Source: an uncultured Tissierellia bacterium (GTDB lineage Bacteria > Bacillota > Clostridia > Tissierellales > Tissierellaceae). Taken from it: 64,000 bases of DNA. A program made the position numbers and the translations under genes. The notes under the pieces are model-generated. The model was given only the letters and a program-made list of their open reading frames with translations, ran no database searches and was not told the DNA's origin. Positions 1-9,425 of the stretch are shown here, piece after piece. Position 1 is the stretch's first letter, and every line of letters begins with the position of its first letter. Where the stretch lies: the NCBI GenBank assembly GCA_946402705.1, contig CAMIXG010000001.1, positions 186,001-250,000 on the forward strand, given 5' to 3'.

Positions 1-122
1 TGGTATCTAGTTACATTTAGGATACAAGCCAATTCTTGCTGGAATATTTTATTGTCTTTTCTTAATTTTTTAATCTTTTTTCCAAGCTGATTAAATAACT
101 CATTATCTAATTTATTCTCCAT
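1..122 (-). CDS. helix-turn-helix (XRE-like) transcriptional regulator, N-terminal part only, runs off the window
   Basis: Minus-strand translation MENKLDNELFNQLGKKIKKLRKDNKIFQQELACILNVTRY resembles an HTH_3 N-terminus; GGAGGGG SD upstream of the ATG (130-136). Confidence 0.7.
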   Translation of the reverse strand, partial: MENKLDNELFNQLGKKIKKLRKDNKIFQQELACILNVTRY

Positions 123-465
123 AAATTTCCCCTCCAGTATAATATGTAATATTATATCATTAATATTTAATAATACATATTTTCAGAGTTTTCGTGTTAT
201 TATCAACATTGTAAGTGATTCATCAGCCTAAAACATTACTCAAATTCTGTAATTTACTATAACTCACTGTAATAACTTTGTGTTTTATATAATATAAATT
301 AATAGCTATATTATAACTTATCTTATATAAAATTTAGTAACAATATATCTATTAAAATTGGTGTATATTATTTTGGAAAATTTGAATTAAAAGAATGATA
401 CAAGTTTTATGAAATATTATATGATAGTATAAATATTATATGAAAGAAAAAGGAGGTTCATACTT

Positions 466-900
466 ATGGTAAAAACTTGTTTAAAGTATTTTATAATTAC
501 AGCTATTTTTAGCCTAGTTTATTGTTTTGTTTTAGCTCGATTTGTACCCAGTCCATTGGCTTTGAATATATTAATAATCATTATCTATGTTTACCTTAAT
601 CATAAATTTCTAATAAATATTACAGAATTTACTTCAGCAGTATTTATAACACCATGCTTAATCTTTATAACTGGTATACTAGGTTATATCTTAAATTTAA
701 AACAGTTAGCGGATTTTTCAGATATATACTTTATACCATTTACTGAAGTAACTCGAGCTTTATTGCCCCTACTAAATATTAATTTAAGTACTAATCTTAG
801 TATAAATTTTTCTGGGTTATTACTAATACTATTTATAAATTATATAGTGCATTTAGAAATGATAACTGATCCATATAATAAACATTACTATGATTTATAA
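466..900 (+). CDS. hypothetical multi-pass membrane protein
   Basis: 144 aa hydrophobic ORF with AAAGGAGG SD; terminator follows. Confidence 0.6.
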   Translation: MVKTCLKYFIITAIFSLVYCFVLARFVPSPLALNILIIIIYVYLNHKFLINITEFTSAVFITPCLIFITGILGYILNLKQLADFSDIYFIPFTEVTRALLPLLNINLSTNLSINFSGLLLILFINYIVHLEMITDPYNKHYYDL

Positions 901-921
901 ATAAAATATCTAATACATATT

Positions 922-957
922 AAAGGAGATGATACTGTCATAATATCATCTCCTTTT
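922..957 (+). terminator. intrinsic terminator
   Basis: 13-bp stem AAAGGAGATGATA/TATCATCTCCTTT followed by T-run. Confidence 0.85.
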
Positions 958-1330
958 TGCTCTTCATTTTTTTAAGTTTAATTTTACATATCATAATGCT
1001 ATTACATATGAGTTATTAGGAAAGGTAACAACTTTTATATAATAGTATTTGTAACTTTCGAATAGTAGTATTCTAACATGAGCAGAGTATGACCATTTTG
1101 TAATTTTGATGATTAGTATTCTGCAATCTTTTCAAAAAATACTATAGTAATTACTGTAGTACTTTTTCTTTAGCAAAGCTATACTCTTTATCCCAATCGA
1201 ACTTATAGGTAGTAGTAGCAACTTCTAAAAAAGGATGATGCTCTTTAATAACCTTATTAAGAAACTCCAAGTCAGCAATATATGTATCTGCTGTAGGCTC
1301 TGTAGGCTTTCTTATTGTTGTAAAAGAAAA

Positions 1331-1928
1331 TTATTTTTTTTCTATAAATCTATTGACCACAAAATAATATACTTTATTATTAAATTTATCTCTCCTTATA
1401 GCAATATACAAACAGTAAATAAAATAATCTATTACCGAAACCATATAAATAGTGATTATTGCACAAATATGTGTATCAAGTATATTCATATAATTATTGG
1501 TCATTATAAAATATAATATCAAAACTATAGCTATATATATGAATATTAATACCTTGTGTGTTAGACTATATAAATTTATACCCTTGCCATATGTACAAAT
1601 ATAATATGTATTAATCTTATTCAAGAATACTGATTTAATTAATTCATCAACAGAATCAGGACTAAAATTAGAACTACATTCTAATTTTTCATAATGTTTT
1701 AAAAAAATATTTTTGAAAAGAATTTTTGAATCATTAATATTTAAAGTATTATTAAACATATGTTGTACATTTATTGATGAGTTTTTATCATAGTTTAAAA
1801 ATAAATTTGTATATTTAATGTACTCTAATTCATTAATCAGCCAATCTGCTTCGATATATTTAAAATATAATAAATCCTTAAATAATTCTTCAAATTTAGG
1901 TGAAATCTTTATTGGAATAAGTTTTTTT
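1331..1928 (-). CDS. 3' open frame of a membrane protein, accessible by -1 shift from the upstream ORF (1909..2361)
   Basis: Open frame runs from the A-run at 1922-1928 to TAA at 1331. The only ATG is internal (1759) and lacks an SD. Contains two predicted TM segments near the C-terminus. Confidence 0.45.
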
Positions 1929-2361
1929 CAATATTATTATTATATTCATTATATGTATAATTAGTATTTTTTGGACTGCTTGATTTGTCAATATAAATTG
2001 GAATACCAATTGGTAGAATTAATCCAACAATCCATTTTATAGATTCAATATTATATAGGTATGTACTACTTGCTAATGATAGGATATTAGTATTGTGTAT
2101 TATAAATATTATTGATACAAATGATATTATAGTACAAATATACATATATATATGATTAATCTTAGAGCATTTGCTTTTATATATCCTTTTAATAAAAGAA
2201 AATATTCCATATAAGTTGCATATAGCAATTGAAATTAATAAAACTATAAACTGTATATTCCCAGTCACAATAATAAAAGTAGAAAAAACTATAAAAAATG
2301 AAATTAAAATAATAATACCTGAACAAACTAAAAAACTATTTTTTCTAAAATTTGAATCCAT
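1909..2361 (-). CDS. hypothetical membrane protein (N-terminal ORF)
   Basis: 150 aa, several hydrophobic segments; ends 9 nt after an A7C slippery run. Confidence 0.55.
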   Translation of the reverse strand: MDSNFRKNSFLVCSGIIILISFFIVFSTFIIVTGNIQFIVLLISIAICNLYGIFSFIKRIYKSKCSKINHIYMYICTIISFVSIIFIIHNTNILSLASSTYLYNIESIKWIVGLILPIGIPIYIDKSSSPKNTNYTYNEYNNNIEKNLFQ

Positions 2362-2703
2362 AACATCACTCCTATCTATATAACAAATTATTAAATTTAT
2401 TTTAAATAGATTTTTTCAATATAATAATTATAAGTTTGAATTTATCTAAATATTCATAAACCCAATTATGATTTTATTAATTTAATATTTTATATTATTT
2501 TGTATAAAGTAATATAAATCAATATATTGTTTTCATTTTGTAATTTTAAAACTATTATAACATTGAAAATATTCAATAACAAACTTATTAAAATTCTTTT
2601 AAGAATTCCTCTATATTTTCTCATTTTCATGTTAATTTGAATATTTTGTTTTGTTTGAAATTTGTGATACAATTCTAAATGTAGGATTTTAATATATGAG
2701 GGG

Positions 2704-3090
2704 GTGAACTTATTGGATAATCATGATGAAACTCAAGTTATAATTGAAGATACAGTTAAGGTTAAAAAAAGTAAACTATCACTTATATCATTTGTCCTTG
2801 GAATTATATACTTTATTTATATAGTATCTTATTTTATATCAGGCATGTCAGATGCTGATAGTACAGCTGCTGTTGGTGCTGGTATAGCAGCTATGTTAGT
2901 AACACCACACATGATTGCAACAGGTATAGCAGTGCTGTTTAATGCTCTTGGATTTTTTATGAATAAAAGAGGATTTATGTTAGTTGCTGCAATTTTATAC
3001 ACTATTGCTATGGTGCTTTTTCCATTTTATTTTATGTTTGTAATTATACAAACTATACTTTCATATGTAGCATATGCAAAAATGAAATAA
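2704..3090 (+). CDS. small multi-pass membrane protein
   Basis: ORF with GAGGGGGTG SD; start could be GTG 2704 or TTG 2713; terminator follows. Confidence 0.65.
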   Translation: MNLLDNHDETQVIIEDTVKVKKSKLSLISFVLGIIYFIYIVSYFISGMSDADSTAAVGAGIAAMLVTPHMIATGIAVLFNALGFFMNKRGFMLVAAILYTIAMVLFPFYFMFVIIQTILSYVAYAKMK

Positions 3091-3106
3091 TATTTCTTAC
3101 TAAAAT

Positions 3107-3148
3107 AAAAACTGCTTAAAACCAATTGATGGTTTTAAGCAGTTTTTT
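3107..3148. terminator. bidirectional intrinsic terminator
   Basis: 17-bp stem AAAAACTGCTTAAAACC/GGTTTTAAGCAGTTTTT between convergent genes. Confidence 0.85.
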
Positions 3149-3875
3149 AGTTTATAGTTACTGTTCCATTTACTATCCCTATATCTACTTGTTCATAGTT
3201 ATTCTCTATTCCCAAGTTTTGTTTTATATTTTTAGGTATTATTGCATTTGATTTTTCCTGTCCCATAATCTCAACACTACCTGTTATAATTTCAACATTG
3301 GCATATCCCTTATATCTATCAAACTTCATATCTACAGTTCCATTTACCATATTTATATCAGTATCATATGCTTCTTCTCCACTAAGGTTTATTTCTCCAT
3401 TTGTTAAGTCTACTTCTATATTTCTAAGAGCTGTTGATGAGCTTAACATACCATTTACACCTTCATATTCAACTTCTACTAGTTTATCTTTAGGTATTGT
3501 TATTTCTATTTTATAACTATTTTTTGTAATTTTTCTGTTTCCTCTTTCCCTAAATTTCAAGGTTTCTTCATCTGTATATACTTCTAAGTCCTCTAGACTT
3601 CCTCTACTATTTTTATATACCTTATATTTGAATTCATTTCCTTCTGTGATTTTTACAACAGAATTTACTATACTAAAATCTAACTTTTCTATCATGCCAT
3701 CTATACCTTGTTCTGAAACTAGCTCATCTGCCATCTCTATACTATTATAGTTATACTTATTATCATCAATTACTTTTTTTACTGTGATTAGGTCAAACTT
3801 CAAGAATGATATTATTGCTATAATTGATGAAATAACTGTTATTAAAAATACTTTAAATATAAAATTATTTTTCAT
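3147..3875 (-). CDS. DUF4097-like beta-strand repeat protein
   Basis: N-terminal TM then repeated beta-rich segments (VNGMLSSSTALRNIEVDLTNGEINLSG...); in a PadR-HAAS-DUF4097 context. Confidence 0.7.
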   Translation of the reverse strand: MKNNFIFKVFLITVISSIIAIISFLKFDLITVKKVIDDNKYNYNSIEMADELVSEQGIDGMIEKLDFSIVNSVVKITEGNEFKYKVYKNSRGSLEDLEVYTDEETLKFRERGNRKITKNSYKIEITIPKDKLVEVEYEGVNGMLSSSTALRNIEVDLTNGEINLSGEEAYDTDINMVNGTVDMKFDRYKGYANVEIITGSVEIMGQEKSNAIIPKNIKQNLGIENNYEQVDIGIVNGTVTIN

Positions 3876-4494
3876 CTCTTACACCTCTTTTTTCTATCTT
3901 CCATTTTATAGTTATAAAAAGATTTTTTAAACTTTTAAACAGCCATTTGAAAAAGTTAATACCTATACCAGCTGTTAAGATACTACCACTAATTAAGGCT
4001 ACACTTGTAAAAATTATTGTAATAGGATGTATTTGAGCAAATACTGCTGGCATAGCCACAATATTTAAACTTAAAAATCCTGGGATTAATGAAAGTAGTA
4101 GTGCAACTCCTAAAGCAAATATAGCTATTGCCATGGCTATTATGGCAAATATTAAACCTACAAATGTTCCTACAACGCCAACTAATACACCTAAAATCGG
4201 TAAAATCACGGGAATCAGTAAAACTACTAAAATAGATCCTATAATTATCTTCGATAAACTCATACCTTCTTTTCCTGTATTTGTTTTTGCAAGTGCCCTA
4301 CCTTCATTTTCTAAAAATTGTTTTGCTATAGTTTCTGGTGAACCTAATTCTTGTGAAATCTGATCTTCTGCCTTTCCATTTTCTAGTCCTATATTAAAAT
4401 GTTCTTCATAATCCGCTACTATGTCCTTTACTACTACACTTGGAAAATCTTTTAAATAATATTTTAATAAGTCCAAATATTCTTGTCTACTCAT
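3865..4494 (-). CDS. DUF1700/HAAS-domain membrane protein
   Basis: N-terminal MSRQEYLDLLKYYLKDFPSVVVKDIVADYEEHF HAAS-like motif plus TM segments. Confidence 0.8.
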   Translation of the reverse strand: MSRQEYLDLLKYYLKDFPSVVVKDIVADYEEHFNIGLENGKAEDQISQELGSPETIAKQFLENEGRALAKTNTGKEGMSLSKIIIGSILVVLLIPVILPILGVLVGVVGTFVGLIFAIIAMAIAIFALGVALLLSLIPGFLSLNIVAMPAVFAQIHPITIIFTSVALISGSILTAGIGINFFKWLFKSLKNLFITIKWKIEKRGVRDEK

Positions 4495-4807
4495 TATTAT
4501 TCCTCCTTAACAAACTATCTATATCTTCTTTAAAGCTAGTCCATTGTTCTAATTGGTCCTCATATGCCCTTGACCCAAGATCTGTTATCTTATAATACTT
4601 TCTAGATGGTCCATTATTGGATTCTTTCAAATATGCTTCTACATATCCCTCTGTTCTAATTCTTCTTAGTAGGGGATAAATAGTTCCTTCTGATATATCA
4701 ATATACTTTGAAATCTCTTCTACTAGTTCATATCCGTACCTATCTTCATCTTTTAACAAAGATAATACTAGGAGTTCTAGCATTCCTTTTTTAAGCTGAA
4801 CTATCAT
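4487..4807 (-). CDS. PadR family transcriptional regulator
   Basis: LKKGMLELLVLSLLKDEDRYGYELVEEIS...EGTIYPLLRRI motif. Confidence 0.9.
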   Translation of the reverse strand: MIVQLKKGMLELLVLSLLKDEDRYGYELVEEISKYIDISEGTIYPLLRRIRTEGYVEAYLKESNNGPSRKYYKITDLGSRAYEDQLEQWTSFKEDIDSLLRRNNNE

Positions 4808-4914
4808 TTAATCACCTCTTGAATATAATATACTACACGCTACCTTTTAATGCAAGATACCATTCTATAAATTATACATATATTTATAAAATCTTAAGAA
4901 TATGTTAATAATTA

Positions 4915-4949
4915 AAAATAGCCCTAACTCGTCGTTAGGGCTATTTTTA
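4915..4949 (-). terminator. intrinsic terminator
   Basis: TAGCCCTAAC/GTTAGGGCTA stem with flanking T-run. Confidence 0.75.
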
Positions 4950-5852
4950 CAAACTTCTTATTAATTCTGTCATAGATAGTATATATTTAGGTACAGCACA
5001 TCTTACTGTTACAAAAGGATTAACCACCTGAGATATTCTTGCATCCATAACTAAACTTGATAATAAATAAGCTTCTTCAAAAGGCATTCTCTTAGCATGA
5101 CTTATGTAGTTTACCAGTGAACTAGCTGCACTATGTAAGGCTTTATCCATAGTTTTTTGAGATGCAATCATCACTATATCATCTTTTGTTTCAAGTATGG
5201 GCCAATCTATAGTCTTATTTTTTATAATATCTACTTTCAATCTTACCTCACCTGCCACCTCAAGACCTGTAGAACAAATTTCTCCATCACCCATAACTGC
5301 ATGTAAGTCTCCCAAGGCTAAATATGCTCCATCTTGTTTTATGGGAAGATATAAACTTGTGCCACTTACTATCTCCTTAGTATCCATATTACCACCATGA
5401 CTATAGGGGATATTTGTTGGTAAAAAACCATCTCCATCATCTGTAGCCACACCTATTACACCTATCATTGGTCTTATGGGTATCTCGAAGTTTTTAAAAT
5501 GAGCCAGATTATTTTCTATTTGTATTATCTTAGTCAAGGGCTCTTTAACTAAATCTCCCAAAGCTCCACCTTTTTTAGTTGTTAGTGTAACTCCTTGATT
5601 GTTTACCTTTATATCTAATATATCTATTTTTAATATATCACCGGCTTTCGCCTCTTCTATGTATATTGGTCCTGTTGCAGGATTCAATTTTTCTGCATCT
5701 ATTTCTTCTATTACATCATCTTCAGATATAACTTGTCCAAAAAAACAATCATTAGTTTTAACTATAAATTCTTCGTTAATACTGATTTTATCTACTGCTT
5801 CCATCTTGTTATTAAATCCATAAACAACTTTTTCTCCACTGATAATTTTCAT
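4947..5852 (-). CDS. acetamidase/formamidase family protein
   Basis: NPATGPIYIEEAKAGD..., GDLHAVMGDGEICSTGLE motifs. Confidence 0.9.
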   Translation of the reverse strand: MKIISGEKVVYGFNNKMEAVDKISINEEFIVKTNDCFFGQVISEDDVIEEIDAEKLNPATGPIYIEEAKAGDILKIDILDIKVNNQGVTLTTKKGGALGDLVKEPLTKIIQIENNLAHFKNFEIPIRPMIGVIGVATDDGDGFLPTNIPYSHGGNMDTKEIVSGTSLYLPIKQDGAYLALGDLHAVMGDGEICSTGLEVAGEVRLKVDIIKNKTIDWPILETKDDIVMIASQKTMDKALHSAASSLVNYISHAKRMPFEEAYLLSSLVMDARISQVVNPFVTVRCAVPKYILSMTELIRSL

Positions 5853-5915
5853 AATTTACCTCCATATCTATTTTTTTACTTATTTTCCTTATTTATATAA
5901 TACTATATTTGGAAA

Positions 5916-5950
5916 TTAAAAAGGTGGTAGACTTGGTCTACCACCTAAAA
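5916..5950 (-). terminator. intrinsic terminator of folT
   Basis: AGGTGGTAGA/TCTACCACCT stem followed by T-run on the minus strand. Confidence 0.8.
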
Positions 5951-6478
5951 TCACCTTAAATCTCTGAAGTTTATTTGCTTTGTTGTAACTTCTAGTATTG
6001 ATTTTATTAAAAACGCATATATTGGTGCTTGTATTAACTGTTTTGTCAGAGAATGGCCAAATTTTATCCAAAACGTTCCCGGTGCATATAATATATCTAT
6101 AAATATATTAACAAGTACAACTGAAGTTAAGAATTGACCAACTATAACACCTATTAGTATTTTCAAATAACTAAACTTAGGATATTCTTCTCCAAGTAGC
6201 TTAGTTACTAACACTGGTATCAAACCTGTAAGGGCTGATGTTAGTGTAAAAATTGGGTTTAATCCTCCCATGGCAGATGGTCTAACTATAAATGCCACTA
6301 TGTCTGTTATGGCTCCTGTTAAAAAACCTAGCACTGGTCCCAAGGCATATCCTGCCATAATAATTGGGAGTCCTCCAAAGCTAAAACTGCCAACCCTAAG
6401 GCTGTTTACAACTACTCCTAATGATACAAATAACCCAATGTAAGTTATTTGCCTTGCTGAAAATTTACTCTTATTCAT
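5951..6478 (-). CDS. folT: folate-type ECF transporter S component
   Basis: ECF S-component architecture (RQITYIGLFVSLGVVVNSLR...LPIIMAGYALGPVLGFLTGAITDI), preceded by a THF-like riboswitch. Confidence 0.88.
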   Translation of the reverse strand: MNKSKFSARQITYIGLFVSLGVVVNSLRVGSFSFGGLPIIMAGYALGPVLGFLTGAITDIVAFIVRPSAMGGLNPIFTLTSALTGLIPVLVTKLLGEEYPKFSYLKILIGVIVGQFLTSVVLVNIFIDILYAPGTFWIKFGHSLTKQLIQAPIYAFLIKSILEVTTKQINFRDLR

Positions 6479-6483
6479 AATAA

Positions 6484-6614
6484 CTCCTTTCTAACAGTCT
6501 GCGTAATAAGAAAGAAGCTTCTATTTACACAGTGAACGCAATAATACATCGCAGCTTTCGCCTTCGTCTTAAAACAACGTCCCATTTTTAAGCACTTTAC
6601 GCGTATTACTTACC
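6484..6614 (-). promoter_or_regulatory. tetrahydrofolate (THF class I) riboswitch with SD-sequestering expression platform
   Basis: Minus-strand GGTAAGTAATACGCGTAAAGTGCTTAAAAATGGGACGTTGTTTTAAGACGAAGGCGAAAGCTGCGATGTATTATTGCGTT resembles the THF aptamer consensus recalled from folT leaders; sits just upstream of folT. Confidence 0.85.
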
Positions 6615-6696
6615 CTGTTAATTTTATTTTTTACTATTAAAGATTACCATAGAAATAGCTAAATTTCAAGCTTAGAATAAGTTGTAAATTCATAAC

Positions 6697-6921
6697 TTAT
6701 TTTTTACTGTCTTCTTCTGATTTTTCTTTATAATCTTTATATTGCTTAAACTTTAAAACTACTATTAGAATTATAAGTAAAAAAATTATATAATCACTAG
6801 TTCTCAAGTGTTTAAAATCTCTTGTTACTACAAATGCTAATAATATTATTCCACTTAATATATCTATAAATTTAAATGATTTTTTCATAATTTTATGGTG
6901 AAAACCTAAGTTTTCCCCCAC
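6697..6921 (-). CDS. small hypothetical membrane protein
   Basis: 74 aa ORF; true start possibly internal (MKKSFKFIDIL). Confidence 0.5.
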   Translation of the reverse strand: MGENLGFHHKIMKKSFKFIDILSGIILLAFVVTRDFKHLRTSDYIIFLLIILIVVLKFKQYKDYKEKSEEDSKK

Positions 6922-6929
6922 ACCTCCTA

Positions 6930-7646
6930 CTATTTTTCGCCCATGACAACTAGGACATATGATTCCTCAGCTTTATAATCATCTTTTTTAAAGCTACCAT
7001 ATTTTTTTATATTTTTAAAACCTACTTTTTCTAAAAGGCTTAAAAGTTTCTCTTCTCTTATAGGATATAAGACTTCTTGATTTTCAAGCTCTCTACCCTC
7101 AACTTCTAGTAAGGTATTAAAGTATATTTTCTCATCACCAGGCACTCTTTCATAATTTCTATAAAATTTAAGTTTAACTTCTTCATCTTCTATAAGTGGT
7201 AAGGCTTCTATATTTTTATCTAAAATCCTATTGTAGTTTATAGTTTGTAGGACTATATTTCCTCCTAGTTCCAGTTTTTCATATGCCTTACTCAAAAATT
7301 CTAGTATTTTTTCATCATTATCTAAATGAACTATGGAATTTCCTATGCAATAAATCGTATTAAATGTTTGTTCTAAACTATCTATATCCAACATATTTAA
7401 AACTCTAGAATCTATGTTTTGATTTGTAGCTTTTAACTCTTCTATCATAGACTCATTTAGGTCTATGGCTTTTACATCATAGCCTAGCTTATCTAAGGCC
7501 TTAGAATACTCTCCAGTGCCACAAGCTACATCTAATACCCTCTTAGGTGTTTTACCTATAACATCAGATAAAAACTGGATTTGCGCCTTTCCAGTTGGAA
7601 ATATATATTTATAATACTTTGATATTGTTGTATAAAATTCGGACAT
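6930..7646 (-). CDS. class I SAM-dependent methyltransferase
   Basis: VLDVACGTGEYSKALDKLGYDVKAIDLNESMI motif. Confidence 0.9.
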   Translation of the reverse strand: MSEFYTTISKYYKYIFPTGKAQIQFLSDVIGKTPKRVLDVACGTGEYSKALDKLGYDVKAIDLNESMIEELKATNQNIDSRVLNMLDIDSLEQTFNTIYCIGNSIVHLDNDEKILEFLSKAYEKLELGGNIVLQTINYNRILDKNIEALPLIEDEEVKLKFYRNYERVPGDEKIYFNTLLEVEGRELENQEVLYPIREEKLLSLLEKVGFKNIKKYGSFKKDDYKAEESYVLVVMGEK

Positions 7647-7698
7647 CTCATACCACCCTTTCTTTTTACTAACTGATATTTACCCAGATATAGCTATT

Positions 7699-8007
7699 TT
7701 ATGAAATCTTGAAATATTTTTCCTCTAAATCTTCTAAATGGTAAAATATATGAATTAAGTCTTTTCCAAAATCTTCTAACTCATAATAATTATTTTCCTC
7801 TATATCCTTTTTTATTATAACTTTTTTGTCCAATAAAAGGGCTAATTTTCTATTTAGCTCTGTATGGCTCATATATGGGATACTATTTAATATATCTGTA
7901 TATCTATGATTTTCCATATCTATGGACTTTAAAATTTCTGGAATCCACCTTAGCTTAATCAAATCTTGTACTATTTCAAATCCGTTAAAAACTGTATTTT
8001 TCATCAT
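7699..8007 (-). CDS. HxlR family winged-helix regulator
   Basis: LIKLRWIPEILKSI...RYTDILNSIPYMSHTELNRKL motif. Confidence 0.85.
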   Translation of the reverse strand: MMKNTVFNGFEIVQDLIKLRWIPEILKSIDMENHRYTDILNSIPYMSHTELNRKLALLLDKKVIIKKDIEENNYYELEDFGKDLIHIFYHLEDLEEKYFKIS

Positions 8008-8109
8008 TACCTCCTAGGAACAAATTTGTGCCTTTTTGTTTCTTATATACTATCATATACTAAGTACATAGAAAAGATGTTAGTAGTTGTTAATTAAAAG
8101 GAGGATTTT

Positions 8110-8544
8110 ATGAAACATATTAATTTAGTACAAAAATATCTATCAAACTTAGCAGTGTTAAATATTAAACTTCACAATATCCACTGGAATGTAGTTGGTA
8201 AACAATTTGTTCAAGTTCACAATTTTACAGAAGACATATATAATGCCTTATTTGAAAATTTAGATGAGGTGGCAGAGCTTTTAAAAATGAAAGAAATAAT
8301 GCCTATTTCAACAGTTAAAGGTTATCTAGAAAATACTAGTATATCTGAAATAGATGCCAAAGACTTTGGTATAGAAGAAGCTTTGAAAATCGTATTAAAA
8401 GATTTAGAAGACATGAAAACTTTAGCAGTTGAAATTAGACATTTAGCTGATGAAGAAGGCGACTTTGAAACTGTTGCTATCTTTGAGGGCTATGTAGCTC
8501 ACTACAGTAAAAACATTTGGTTCTTAAAATCTATGTTAAAATAA
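8110..8544 (+). CDS. Dps/ferritin-like DNA-binding protein
   Basis: LHNIHWNVVGKQFVQVHNFTEDIY ferroxidase-type motif. Confidence 0.92.
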   Translation: MKHINLVQKYLSNLAVLNIKLHNIHWNVVGKQFVQVHNFTEDIYNALFENLDEVAELLKMKEIMPISTVKGYLENTSISEIDAKDFGIEEALKIVLKDLEDMKTLAVEIRHLADEEGDFETVAIFEGYVAHYSKNIWFLKSMLK

Positions 8545-8545
8545 A

Positions 8546-8582
8546 TAAAAAACTAGGTATAGTATTATACCTAGTTTTTTTA
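8546..8582 (+). terminator. intrinsic terminator of dps
   Basis: AAAAACTAGGTATA/TATACCTAGTTTTTT. Confidence 0.85.
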
Positions 8583-8697
8583 TGCCTGATAAAATCATCA
8601 AATGGTAGATTCCCCTATAGAATACATATTTTATCTGGCTCAACTTGGGTATATAGCTTAAAACAAGTTATTTAATGTTTTATAGGAGGTTATATTT

Positions 8698-8922
8698 ATG
8701 GATAATAGAAAAATATTTCTCTATACTTTTCTAATAATTTTATTTATCCTGACTTTTTATATACCAACATTTATTTCTAATGTTCTAATTTTATGGGGTA
8801 TCTTAGGAGTCTTTTATAAGGGTATTAAATCCTACTCAGATAAAAAAGTCCTTAGTGTTTTCTGTTTCCTACTTTCCTTTACTTTGACAATGTACCTTCT
8901 TAGACAACTTAGTATAATATAG
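8698..8922 (+). CDS. small hypothetical membrane protein
   Basis: 74 aa hydrophobic ORF with TAGGAGG SD. Confidence 0.55.
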   Translation: MDNRKIFLYTFLIILFILTFYIPTFISNVLILWGILGVFYKGIKSYSDKKVLSVFCFLLSFTLTMYLLRQLSII

Positions 8923-9342
8923 CTACTTAGCCTCATAATCTTTTTTAGGGTCATAATTTATAAAACTTTCAACATCTGCTATTTTTTCATAGACCTTTAG
9001 TTTTTCCTTGCCATAAGTTAAATATACTACTTCCTTATTATCTATGACTCCCTTAATAACATACATATCTTTAAACTTATCTCCATCTAATAGATAGGCA
9101 TTTTTATAGACTTCTCTATACTTTCCCTTATCTATTCCCTCAAATTGTTTATATATGTAAAAATTATCATCCCTACCTAAAACAAGATATTCAGAATCTC
9201 CTAAAGTTTGTCCCTTCATTTCATAAGTTCCCCTTATTGGATTTTCATATTTTTGCAGTCTACCAGCAAGTATAAATGATACAGCCCCTAAAAATATTAT
9301 TAAAAGTAATATAAAAAAATTCTTTTTTATAAATGTTTTCAT
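8923..9342 (-). CDS. hypothetical membrane-anchored protein
   Basis: MKTFIKKNFFILLLIIFLGAVSF TM anchor; start chosen at the internal ATG with GGGG SD. Confidence 0.6.
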   Translation of the reverse strand: MKTFIKKNFFILLLIIFLGAVSFILAGRLQKYENPIRGTYEMKGQTLGDSEYLVLGRDDNFYIYKQFEGIDKGKYREVYKNAYLLDGDKFKDMYVIKGVIDNKEVVYLTYGKEKLKVYEKIADVESFINYDPKKDYEAK

Positions 9343-9393
9343 CTCATTACCCCTTTCATCTCTAATATTAAATAGACTTTCCCAAAACTTTTC

Positions 9394-9425
9394 TATAAAA
9401 AAAGACACCATATCTGGTGTCTTAA
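9394..9425 (-). terminator. intrinsic terminator
   Basis: AAGACACCA/TGGTGTCTT followed by T7. Confidence 0.75.

Noticed and set aside
1235-1516. + strand 93 aa ORF
   Set aside because: Cys/Ile-rich antisense translation of the minus-strand frame; no SD or recognisable motif.
2171-2383. + strand 70 aa ORF antisense to the membrane protein 1909..2361
   Set aside because: No SD, poly-Lys/Ile composition; likely spurious.
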